DNA of 64,000 nucleotides from SZUA-430 sp965227535. GTDB taxonomy: Bacteria > Pseudomonadota > Alphaproteobacteria > Micropepsales > Micropepsaceae. The notes under the pieces were generated by a model, which saw nothing but the letters and a program-made list of their open reading frames with translations, did no database searches and was not told the DNA's origin. Below are positions 42,802 through 50,029 of this stretch, piece after piece. Within the stretch, counting starts at the first letter, position 1. Every line of letters begins with the position of its first letter. The DNA lies in assembly GCA_965227535.1 (NCBI GenBank), contig OZ245761.1, forward strand, positions 3,906,001 to 3,970,000. Reading direction: 5' to 3'. A program made the translations under genes and the position numbers.

Positions 42802-43719
42802 TCAGCCTCCTGAGATGATCGAGCTGACGGCGAACGCGGCAATCAACATTCCCAACACATAGAGAGATGTCCCCGTCGCGTTGTACCAAGGCGCTTGGCC
42901 GCGCGGGTCTGCGAGCAGGCGGATCATCGCGAGCCCTTGTGCCGCCAGCAGCACGGCCACGGCGATCGCATGTATCCACTGCCCCCACATCGCAAGCAGC
43001 GCAATCACGACCACCTGTGGCGCCGCCATGATCACGCAGGCAAGGCGTGCGGCAGTCCCCACGCCTAGTGTGACGGGCAGCGATCGCACGCCCATCTGAC
43101 GATCGCCTTCGATCGCTTTGAAATCGTTGAGTGTCATGATGCCGTGAGCGCCCGCGCTGTACAGAGCGGCAAGCGTAACGATGCGCCAATCCGGAAATGC
43201 GCCGGCCATGACGGCAGCGCCCGTGAACCAAGCGATGCCTTCGTAAGAAACGGCGACCGCAGCCGGCCCCCACCAGCCGCTCATTTTCAGGCGGAGCGGT
43301 GGCGCACTGTAGGCCCACGCTAGGGCAAGTCCGGCGACCGCCGCCCAGAAAACCCAAACGCCCAAGGAAGCCGCATAAGCAAGCGACAGAACCGTCCAAG
43401 CAACGGCAATACGCAGACCCCACGTGCCAGGAATACGACCCGATGGAATGGGGCGGTTGGGCTCGTTGATCGCGTCGACATGCCGATCGAACCAGTCGTT
43501 GACCGCCTGACTCGTTGCGCAAACCAATGGTCCAGCCAGAACAATGCCGGCAACCGCCATCGCCCAGTGTTCAGTGATCGCGGCGCCGGACGAAACCACA
43601 CCACACATGAAAGCCCACATCGGGGCGAACCACGTGATCGGCTTCAACAACTCGAGCACAGCCGACGGCGTCGGCAAGGCTGCGCTGTGGTGCGTGATGG
43701 GATCGGCGGCGTTTGTCAT
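42802..43719 (-). CDS. bchG: Bacteriochlorophyll synthase
   Basis: 305 residues from the ATG at 43719 (a GTG lies one codon upstream). UbiA-type prenyltransferase with nine helices. Asp-rich sites NDWFDRHVDAINEPNRPIPS near ~75-95 and LNDFKAIEGDRQMGVRSLPV near ~200-219. The start PSAVLELLKPITWFAPMWAF is typical. It attaches the geranylgeranyl tail to bacteriochlorophyllide. Odd feature: no ribosome site precedes the start, and the first PpsR box ends 3 nt from it, so leaderless or unusual initiation is possible. Confidence 0.96.
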   Translation of the reverse strand: MTNAADPITHHSAALPTPSAVLELLKPITWFAPMWAFMCGVVSSGAAITEHWAMAVAGIVLAGPLVCATSQAVNDWFDRHVDAINEPNRPIPSGRIPGTWGLRIAVAWTVLSLAYAASLGVWVFWAAVAGLALAWAYSAPPLRLKMSGWWGPAAVAVSYEGIAWFTGAAVMAGAFPDWRIVTLAALYSAGAHGIMTLNDFKAIEGDRQMGVRSLPVTLGVGTAARLACVIMAAPQVVVIALLAMWGQWIHAIAVAVLLAAQGLAMIRLLADPRGQAPWYNATGTSLYVLGMLIAAFAVSSIISGG

Positions 43720-43722
43720 CAC

Positions 43723-43740
43723 TGTCAGTTAAAATTGACA
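43723..43740. promoter_or_regulatory. PpsR/CrtJ box 1, upstream of bchG
   Basis: TGTCAGTTAAAATTGACA matches the PpsR consensus TGT-N12-ACA, with the preferred C and G flanks. It lies directly before the bchG start. Confidence 0.88.
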
Positions 43741-43749
43741 GAGATGATT

Positions 43750-43767
43750 TGTCAACACAGGTTGACA
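43750..43767. promoter_or_regulatory. PpsR/CrtJ box 2, upstream of bchG
   Basis: TGTCAACACAGGTTGACA is a second perfect TGTC-N10-GACA palindrome, 27 bp from the first and in the 70-bp gap after ppsR. PpsR tetramers bind paired boxes and repress bch genes in oxygen. Confidence 0.88.
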
Positions 43768-43789
43768 CTTTATGAGCAGCCGATCGGAG

Positions 43790-45232
43790 CTACTCCGAGC
43801 TTTCCTCGCTCGCGCCCAACCCATACCGGTTCAGTTTGGAATAGAGGCTCTGTCGGCTAAGGCCCAGCATGTCGGCGGCCGACGCACGATTGTTGTTGGT
43901 CATGGTCAGCGCGGCCTCAATGCACATGCGCTCCATCGCATCGGTCGTCTCGCGCACGATTTCCCGCAGCGAAACGCGCCCGACCAATTCCTTGAGACGC
44001 TCAGCCGTTGGTGTTAGCGCCTGCGCCGACGTCGCGCGGTCGGGAAGGCGACGTCGCAACAGCCGAATGACGAAGCCGTTGTACGTTTCGAGCCCTTCGC
44101 GAACGGTGACCGCCGAAATCTCGACGTCTTCTTGTTGACCCAGAGTGGTGTTGAACAACGTGCTGAAGTTCCGAACCCAACCATGCTCCCGCAAATTGGA
44201 GACGAGCACCGTCATGTCCACGCCGGGACGTCCGATGAATTGCTCGAGGCGTCGGCCCGCGACAGTTGCGGCGGTTGGCAACTGAGCAAGATCGAGGAAT
44301 GCAACGTTGGCTTCGATAATCTGAAGGTTCTCGTCGGCAACAACGAACGCGTCGGGGATCCGGTTGATAACGCGCAACAGTTTCGACTTGCCGCCGTCGA
44401 GCGGGTTCTCCGTCGAGGTTGCTACAAAACGGACCAAGACGAGAGAGTTGCTGTCTTGCCTGAACGCCGATGCGGACATTGCAAATTCGCCCTGTGCATC
44501 GACGAGGCGAACACTCAACGAGTCCGAACCAATAGCGCCGCCGGCTTCCTTCAGCAGAAATGCCGCTGCATCGCGGCTCTCGGGTTGGAACAGCCGCGCA
44601 AAGGGCTGACCCGCAAGGACGTTGCTTTCGGCATTGATCAAAGCGCCTGCGGCGGGATTGGCTTCCAGAATTTTTTTGCTGACGGGATCGACAATGAGCA
44701 CAGGCTCCGACGACACCTGAAAGAGCAGGCGATATCGAGACTCCGCTTGGCGCAGCCGCGTGTAGTCGCGCTCGGTCGACTGCTGAGCTTGCAGCAGCCG
44801 CTGCTGCAAGTCCGCTACCCGTCGCTGATCGCGACCAAGAGCAAGGATTCGACCGTCACGACCGAAGTTGAAAGTCATAAAGCGCAGCGGCATTGAGCCA
44901 TGAGGCGCGCGATGGTTCACTTCGCGCCAACGGCTCGACACTGAATTTTCAGCTGCTTCGCGAAGCAGTTCCTCGATTTTGGGGCGGCTCTCGACCGTGA
45001 CGCTGTCGACCCAACGTTTTTCGACAATCCCTCGAAACTCGTTCTCGGCAAGTTCGGCATCGAACACAGACAGGTCGCGAACAACGCCGTGGCGATCGAT
45101 CACCAACGCGACATCGCTGGATCCGGCGACAACCCGCGCGACCGTTTCCGCATCGAGGTCGGCGAATGCTTCGTTCGGCGCCCGAAAGGCGAGGCCGCTA
45201 TGCGCTTGTCGTGGCTCCATCGCCATGCTCAT
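43790..45232 (-). CDS. ppsR: Transcriptional repressor PpsR/CrtJ
   Basis: 480 residues from the ATG at 45232; other ATGs lie at 45226 and 45220, and a TTG at 45268. PAS regions at ~25-130, ~160-265 and ~295-400 are joined by a Q-rich helix (LQQRLLQAQQSTERDYTRLR). A Fis-type HTH closes the protein (NNRASAADMLGLSRQSLYSK). PpsR represses bch, crt and puc genes in oxygen. Only one Cys exists in the chain (~437, in MCIEAALTMT just before the HTH); it matches the redox Cys420/424, while the Cys249/251 partner is missing. It lies between aerR and bchG, whose promoter it probably represses. Confidence 0.95.
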   Translation of the reverse strand: MSMAMEPRQAHSGLAFRAPNEAFADLDAETVARVVAGSSDVALVIDRHGVVRDLSVFDAELAENEFRGIVEKRWVDSVTVESRPKIEELLREAAENSVSSRWREVNHRAPHGSMPLRFMTFNFGRDGRILALGRDQRRVADLQQRLLQAQQSTERDYTRLRQAESRYRLLFQVSSEPVLIVDPVSKKILEANPAAGALINAESNVLAGQPFARLFQPESRDAAAFLLKEAGGAIGSDSLSVRLVDAQGEFAMSASAFRQDSNSLVLVRFVATSTENPLDGGKSKLLRVINRIPDAFVVADENLQIIEANVAFLDLAQLPTAATVAGRRLEQFIGRPGVDMTVLVSNLREHGWVRNFSTLFNTTLGQQEDVEISAVTVREGLETYNGFVIRLLRRRLPDRATSAQALTPTAERLKELVGRVSLREIVRETTDAMERMCIEAALTMTNNNRASAADMLGLSRQSLYSKLNRYGLGASEESSE

Positions 45233-45276
45233 GATCGGTACCAACGTCAAAAATGGCCTTAGCGTCAACTTCTACG

Positions 45277-46203
45277 CTAGGCTTTGTGCACCGCACAAGT
45301 GGCCTCCCGTATCAGAGTATTCGCGAGATCTACGGCAAGCCGGCCATCGGGAGCGGTAGCATTTGCGCCGACAAGATCGACGTAGTCTCTCGATTTGTTA
45401 AGTATGCGGCCGCCGACCATAATCAAGAGTTTGCTGTTTCGCGAAGCCTTGCGCACCCTACTGATCAAGTGCGCCAAGGGCTCCAACAACTCTTCCTGGC
45501 TGACCGTTAGCCCGACGAGATCGACTTCTTCTGCTTCTACGATACGAAGGATTTCGTCGTTCGTTGCAGCAAGGTCGCTCGTTGTCCGCCAGCCTTCGGC
45601 GTCGAAAAACTCTTGCAGCATGACCAAGCCGAATACGTGCTGCTCGCCGGGTGATGGCGCAAAGAATGCGCGGGGGCAATCGCGGGAAAATGCCTTAAGG
45701 TTCACCGACCGCTGCACCACTTTGTGCAAAACCTGATGCAGCCGCCCCAGCCCGATCGTTACATCGGTGAATGTAACGCGGTCTTCTTCCCACCACACGC
45801 CAAGTGCACGGGCCGATGGGGCCAAAAGCTCAAGGCAAATTGTTTCCCAATCGAACCCTGCATCGATCAGCGTATCCACCTGCTTAAGCAATTCGCTCGT
45901 CGACAAAGCCAACGTCAGACGTGCAAACGCCAGAGGGTCCAAAACCGGCTTGATCGCAGCAGGTTTGTTGACGCTAAAATACCGTTCCGGAGGCTGATGA
46001 ACGAGGAGCAGGCGCGGCAGAATTTCGCCTTCGATCATCGACGCGAGCGTATCGCCGACGCGATTGTCGCGGCGTGCAGACCGAACGAAATCGACGACAG
46101 TGCTGGTATCCACCAAACCGGCCCGAGCTTCTTTGGCCCGAGCTTCAACATCGTGACCCTTACAAAGGGCATTCGAAAAATTGTCGAGAGAAATGGACAC
46201 CAT
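45277..46203 (-). CDS. aerR: PpsR antirepressor AerR/PpaA (cobalamin/heme-binding SCHIC-type)
   Basis: 308 residues. The N-terminal helical part carries WWEEDRVTFTDVTIGLGRLH, the conserved Trp/Thr/His motif that holds the cobalamin in AerR (His of GRLHQVLH). The C-terminal Rossmann-like domain has SPGEQHVFGLVMLQEFF in place of the classical DxHxxG loop. AerR binds cobalamin in the light and releases DNA-bound CrtJ/PpsR. Directly upstream of ppsR on the same strand (45-bp gap) and divergent from bchF, the canonical layout. Confidence 0.94.
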   Translation of the reverse strand: MVSISLDNFSNALCKGHDVEARAKEARAGLVDTSTVVDFVRSARRDNRVGDTLASMIEGEILPRLLLVHQPPERYFSVNKPAAIKPVLDPLAFARLTLALSTSELLKQVDTLIDAGFDWETICLELLAPSARALGVWWEEDRVTFTDVTIGLGRLHQVLHKVVQRSVNLKAFSRDCPRAFFAPSPGEQHVFGLVMLQEFFDAEGWRTTSDLAATNDEILRIVEAEEVDLVGLTVSQEELLEPLAHLISRVRKASRNSKLLIMVGGRILNKSRDYVDLVGANATAPDGRLAVDLANTLIREATCAVHKA

Positions 46204-46439
46204 GCCTCCCCTAGGCGGACTCCCAGCAACTCGGGCTTACACGATCCGCCTGGTTTTCCTGCGTTTCTCCTAAACTGGACACCATCATTAAGTACGCGGT
46301 GCCTTTCGCATTGGGGTACTTTCCGTAGCGAAAAATACCCAAACCCTAGCGATTCCGCCGAGGGGCATTAAGCTTACGAAAACTCTAGCCGGGAATTTCG
46401 TCGCGCCTTGAGAGACAAAGTGACGCACCTAGCGCTGTG

Positions 46440-46473
46440 TGTAAACAAAATTGGACGTAAGAAAAATTTGACA
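46440..46473 (+). promoter_or_regulatory. bchF promoter -35 region with two abutting degenerate PpsR boxes
   Basis: TGTAAACAAAATTGGACG (46440-46457) and CGTAAGAAAAATTTGACA (46456-46473) each differ from TGT-N12-ACA by one outer base, and they overlap by 2 bp. The outer TGT and ACA are perfect. The right box ends in TTGACA (46468-46473), a consensus -35; TACGCT 18 nt on may be the -10. This would let PpsR cover the promoter of the bch-puh operon. Confidence 0.6.
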
Positions 46474-46476
46474 GTC

Positions 46477-46496
46477 GCGTAAACCTGCGTTTACGC
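46477..46496. promoter_or_regulatory. GTAAAC palindrome in the bchF promoter
   Basis: GCGTAAAC and GTTTACGC form a perfect 8-bp inverted repeat around CTGC, between the putative -35 and -10. The left PpsR-like box also contains GTAAAC. The binding factor is unknown. It is 32 bp before the bchF start. Confidence 0.65.
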
Positions 46497-46527
46497 TGTT
46501 GGACGTTCCAAAGCCGAGGACGCCCGC

Positions 46528-47187
46528 ATGTCGCGACCGCAGCCCGTCTGGTTAGATCCAGATATCACCGTCCGGTTCGATGTGTTGTTCCGGCCTTTGG
46601 ATGCGCTCGTTGATCGCGTCTCGGCGTGCCCCTGGTCGGCGCACGCCGGCATGGGATCGACATCTTTGCCCCGCCGCAGCGCACCGCCCGAAAGGGCGCA
46701 CCAACCTCTGTATACCGCTGAACAGCGCGCCCGCCGCGACGCGACGTGGTGGACGACCATTCAAGGAATTCTCGCACCCGTACAATTCCTGGTGTTCCTC
46801 GTCAGCCTTGCGCTGGTGGTCAACTTTCTGCTGACCGGCGAAGGCTACGCCGCGGCGACTGTTTCGATCATCGTCAAGACGCTCACGCTCTACGCGATCA
46901 TGATCACCGGTTCGATCTGGGAAAAAGAGGTGTTCGGCAAGTGGCTGTTTGCGCCTGCGTTTTTTTGGGAAGACGTGTTCAGCATGTTGGTGCTGGCGCT
47001 GCACACGGCCTATCTCGCAGCCCTGGCGACAGGCTGGGGCACACCGGGCGAGCTTATGGTTCTCGCGTTGGCCGCATACGCCACCTATGTGATCAACGCA
47101 ACGCAGTTTGTCTTGAAGCTTCGCGCCGCGCGCCTTGAGGCGCCAGCACGTAACTCTGCATCGCTGGCCACCGGATACGCGGCATGA
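46528..47187 (+). CDS. bchF: 2-vinyl bacteriochlorophyllide hydratase with N-terminal extension
   Basis: 219 residues from the ATG at 46528 (GAGGA seven bases upstream). The BchF core starts at ~60 with PLYTAEQRARRDATWWTTIQ, followed by GILAPVQFLVFLVSLALVV, EKEVFGKWLFAPAFFWEDV and HTAYLAALATGW, with four helices. The core matches the usual ~160-residue enzyme, which hydrates the C3 vinyl group. The first ~58 residues (WLDPDITVRFDVLFRPLDAL and a Ser/Pro/Arg-rich part) are an addition I do not recognise. An internal ATG at 46651 has no ribosome site, so the long form is favoured. bchN overlaps its end by 4 bp. Confidence 0.93.
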   Translation: MSRPQPVWLDPDITVRFDVLFRPLDALVDRVSACPWSAHAGMGSTSLPRRSAPPERAHQPLYTAEQRARRDATWWTTIQGILAPVQFLVFLVSLALVVNFLLTGEGYAAATVSIIVKTLTLYAIMITGSIWEKEVFGKWLFAPAFFWEDVFSMLVLALHTAYLAALATGWGTPGELMVLALAAYATYVINATQFVLKLRAARLEAPARNSASLATGYAA

Positions 47188-48494
47188 ACGCGACCCTTTC
47201 CGTTCAGGGACCAGCCTCGGCCGAAGGCCGGGTATCTGTTCCTGTTGAACGGGAAGTGCTGCGTCAGCGCGGTCAGCGCGAAGTGTTTTGCGGGTTGACG
47301 GGCATCATCTGGCTGCACCGCAAAATTCAAGATGCTTTTTTTCTCGTCGTTGGCTCTCGGACTTGTGCGCACCTTCTGCAATCGGCGGCCGGCGTGATGG
47401 TGTTCGCCGAGCCGCGCTTCGCAACCGCCATCATGGAAGAGCGGGACCTCGCTGGACTTGCCGACGCGAATGAGGAACTCGACAGCGTTGCCGACCGCCT
47501 CCTCGCGCGCCGGCCCGATATCAAAACACTTTTCTTAGTCGGCTCTTGCCCATCGGAAGTCATCAAGCTCGATCTCGCCCGCGCGGCCCAGCGTTTATCG
47601 GCAAAGCATCTGCCGCGCGTACGCGTTCTGAATTACTCGGGCAGCGGGATCGAAACGACATTCACGCAAGGCGAAGATGCCTGCCTCGCCTCGCTGGTGC
47701 CGCACATGCCGGCGGCCGCGCCTGGCGCAAGCCCATCGCTCCTCGTCGTTGGCGCGTTGCCCGATGTCGTCGAAGATCAATTTCGTCGCCTCTTCGCTGA
47801 TATCGGTGTGTCGCCGGTCGCGTTTCTGCCCGCTCGCCGTTCCATAGATCTGCCGGAAGTTGGTCCCAACACACGCTACTTACTTGCGCAGCCCTTTCTC
47901 GGTGACACGGCAATCGCGCTCGAACGGCGGGGCGCAAAGCGCATCTCGGCCATGTTCCCGTTCGGCGCCGACGGCACCGCTGCCTGGCTGAAAGCCGCTG
48001 CCGATGAATGGGGCGTCGACGAACTGCGCTACCGTGCAGCCGTGGCACCCGGCCGCGAACGCGCCAAGCGTGCCCTTGAGCGCTATCGCGCGCGCCTAGC
48101 CGGTAAGCGAATCTTTTTCTTTCCCGACTCCCAGCTCGAAGTGCCGCTCGCCCGCTTCCTGTCGCGCGAACTGGGTATGCTGCCGGTCGAAGTCGGAACG
48201 CCGTACCTGCACAGACAACACCTGGCCGAAGACCTCGCAGCACTTCCGGACACGACCCGCCTCAGCGAAGGTCAGCACGTCGACCTCCAACTCGACCGCT
48301 GCCGCGCGGATCGCCCCGATCTGACGGTCTGCGGTCTGGGCCTCGCCAACCCGCTTGAGGCCGAAGGCCTGACGACGAAGTGGTCCATCGAACTCGTCTT
48401 CTCGCCGATCCATGGTTTCGAGCAGGCCGGCGACCTCGCCGAACTTTTTGCGCGGCCGCTCGCGCGCCGCGAACAGTTGAGGGTCGGCGCATGA
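47184..48494 (+). CDS. bchN: Dark-operative protochlorophyllide reductase subunit N
   Basis: 436 residues. The three Cys ligands of the BchNB 4Fe-4S cluster lie in REVFCGLTGIIWLH, GSRTCAHLLQSAAG and LVGSCPSEVIKLDLA. Nitrogenase-NifD-like fold; with BchB and BchL it reduces ring D of protochlorophyllide without light. The ATGA overlaps both bchF and bchB ends show tight translational coupling. Confidence 0.97.
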   Translation: MNATLSVQGPASAEGRVSVPVEREVLRQRGQREVFCGLTGIIWLHRKIQDAFFLVVGSRTCAHLLQSAAGVMVFAEPRFATAIMEERDLAGLADANEELDSVADRLLARRPDIKTLFLVGSCPSEVIKLDLARAAQRLSAKHLPRVRVLNYSGSGIETTFTQGEDACLASLVPHMPAAAPGASPSLLVVGALPDVVEDQFRRLFADIGVSPVAFLPARRSIDLPEVGPNTRYLLAQPFLGDTAIALERRGAKRISAMFPFGADGTAAWLKAAADEWGVDELRYRAAVAPGRERAKRALERYRARLAGKRIFFFPDSQLEVPLARFLSRELGMLPVEVGTPYLHRQHLAEDLAALPDTTRLSEGQHVDLQLDRCRADRPDLTVCGLGLANPLEAEGLTTKWSIELVFSPIHGFEQAGDLAELFARPLARREQLRVGA

Positions 48495-50029
48495 AACTGA
48501 CGGTCTGGACGTACGAAGGGCCGCCGCACGTTGGCGCGATGCGCGTAGCGACCGCTATGAAGGACGTGCACTTCGTCCTCCACGCCCCGCAAGGCGACAC
48601 ATACGCCGATCTTCTGTTCACGATGATTGAGCGTCGCGACGCCCGCCCGCCGGTCACCTACACCACGTTTCAAGCGCGCGATCTGGGCGGCGACACCGCG
48701 GAACTGTTCAAGACCGCCGCACGCGAAGCCTACGAACGCTTCAGTCCCAAAGCGATTCTGGTCGGCGCCTCATGCACCGCCGAACTCATTCAGGACGATC
48801 CCGGCGGTCTCGCCCGCGCGCTCGATCTGCCCGTTCCGGTAATCAATCTCGAATTGCCGTCCTACGCCAAGAAAGAAAACTGGGGCGCGGCGGAAACGTT
48901 TTATCGCATCGTGCGCGCACTCGCCGACACGTCGGTACGACCGGCCCCGCGAGAGGGCCGCCGGCCGCGATGCAATCTGCTGGGACCGACAGCCCTTGGC
49001 TTCCGTCACCGCGATGACGTCGCCGAAATAACGAAGCTCCTCGCCGAGCTGGGCATCGACGTCGCCGTCGTGGCGCCGATGGGCGCAAGTCCCGCCGATA
49101 TCGCAAAACTCGGGGAAGCCGACTTCAACGTCGTCCTCTATCCGGAAATCGGCGACTCCGCCGCACGCTGGCTCGAGAAAACGTTCGGCCAACCGGCGGT
49201 CCGCACCATCCCGATCGGCCTTGGCGCAACGCGCGATTTCATTGCCGAGGTCGCGCGCGTTGCCGGTGTCGATCCGGCGCCTGTGCTGACGCGCCAAAGC
49301 TCGCGTCTTCCCTGGTGGTCGCGCTCGGTCGACTCGACCTACCTCACCGGCAAGCGCGTCTTTATCTTTGGCGACGCCACGCATGCGATCGCGGCAGCGC
49401 GCGTCGCGCGCGACGAGATGGGTTTTGCGGTCGTGGGCTTGGGCACCTACGCGCGTGAGTTCGCGCGCGACGTTCGTGCGGCGGCCGAGAGCTACGGCGT
49501 CGAAGCGCTGATCACCGACGACTATCTCGAAGTTGAAGAGAAAATCACCGCGCTCCAGCCCGAACTCGTGCTCGGCACGCAGATGGAGCGCCACGTCGCC
49601 AAACGCCTCGGCATCGCGTGCGCCGTTATTTCCGCGCCCGTCCATGTTCAGGATTTCCCTGCGCGCTATGCGCCGTTGATGGGCTTCGAAGGCGCAAACG
49701 TCCTCTTCGACACGCTTGTCCATCCGCTGGTCATGGGGCTTGAGGAGCATCTGCTCGCCATGTTCCGCGACGACTTCGAGTTCAACGACGCAGCCGGCGC
49801 CTCGCATCTCGGTGCGAGCCCGCCGACACCGGTTGCGGCGCCGGCCCAGGCCCCCGCGCAAAAAGCGGCAGCGATCTGGTCGGACGAAGCCGAACTGGAA
49901 CTCAAGAAAATCCCGTTCTTCGTGCGTGGAAAGGCTCGACGCAACACCGAAAACTTCGCCGCCGAACGCGGTCTTGCCGTGATCAATCTCGGGACACTAT
50001 ACGATGCAAAGTCCCACTACGCGCGGTGA
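48491..50029 (+). CDS. bchB: Dark-operative protochlorophyllide reductase subunit B
   Basis: 512 residues from the ATG at 48491 (4-bp overlap with bchN). MKLTVWTYEGPPHVGAMRVA start, the cluster-side Asp region HAPQGDTYADLLF, and ILVGASCTAELIQDDPGGLA. The C-terminal DPOR domain KIPFFVRGKARRNTENFAAE is joined by a Pro/Ala linker. The frame runs 26 bp into bchH, a larger overlap than at the other junctions. Confidence 0.97.
   Translation: MKLTVWTYEGPPHVGAMRVATAMKDVHFVLHAPQGDTYADLLFTMIERRDARPPVTYTTFQARDLGGDTAELFKTAAREAYERFSPKAILVGASCTAELIQDDPGGLARALDLPVPVINLELPSYAKKENWGAAETFYRIVRALADTSVRPAPREGRRPRCNLLGPTALGFRHRDDVAEITKLLAELGIDVAVVAPMGASPADIAKLGEADFNVVLYPEIGDSAARWLEKTFGQPAVRTIPIGLGATRDFIAEVARVAGVDPAPVLTRQSSRLPWWSRSVDSTYLTGKRVFIFGDATHAIAAARVARDEMGFAVVGLGTYAREFARDVRAAAESYGVEALITDDYLEVEEKITALQPELVLGTQMERHVAKRLGIACAVISAPVHVQDFPARYAPLMGFEGANVLFDTLVHPLVMGLEEHLLAMFRDDFEFNDAAGASHLGASPPTPVAAPAQAPAQKAAAIWSDEAELELKKIPFFVRGKARRNTENFAAERGLAVINLGTLYDAKSHYAR

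Larger units (their letters stand above)
46204..46527. other. 324-bp divergent control region between aerR and bchF
   Basis: No gene. The right third holds the bchF promoter and operators (46440-46496, listed separately). The left part holds an imperfect inverted repeat GGGTACTTT (314-322) / AAAATACCC (332-340, offsets from 46000), and an AGGCGGA/TCCGCCT pair close to the aerR start. These could control aerR. No perfect TGT-N12-ACA box is present. Confidence 0.55.

Noticed and set aside
46651..47187. Shorter BchF starting at the internal ATG
   Set aside because: No ribosome site precedes it, whereas the ATG at 46528 has GAGGA at good spacing.
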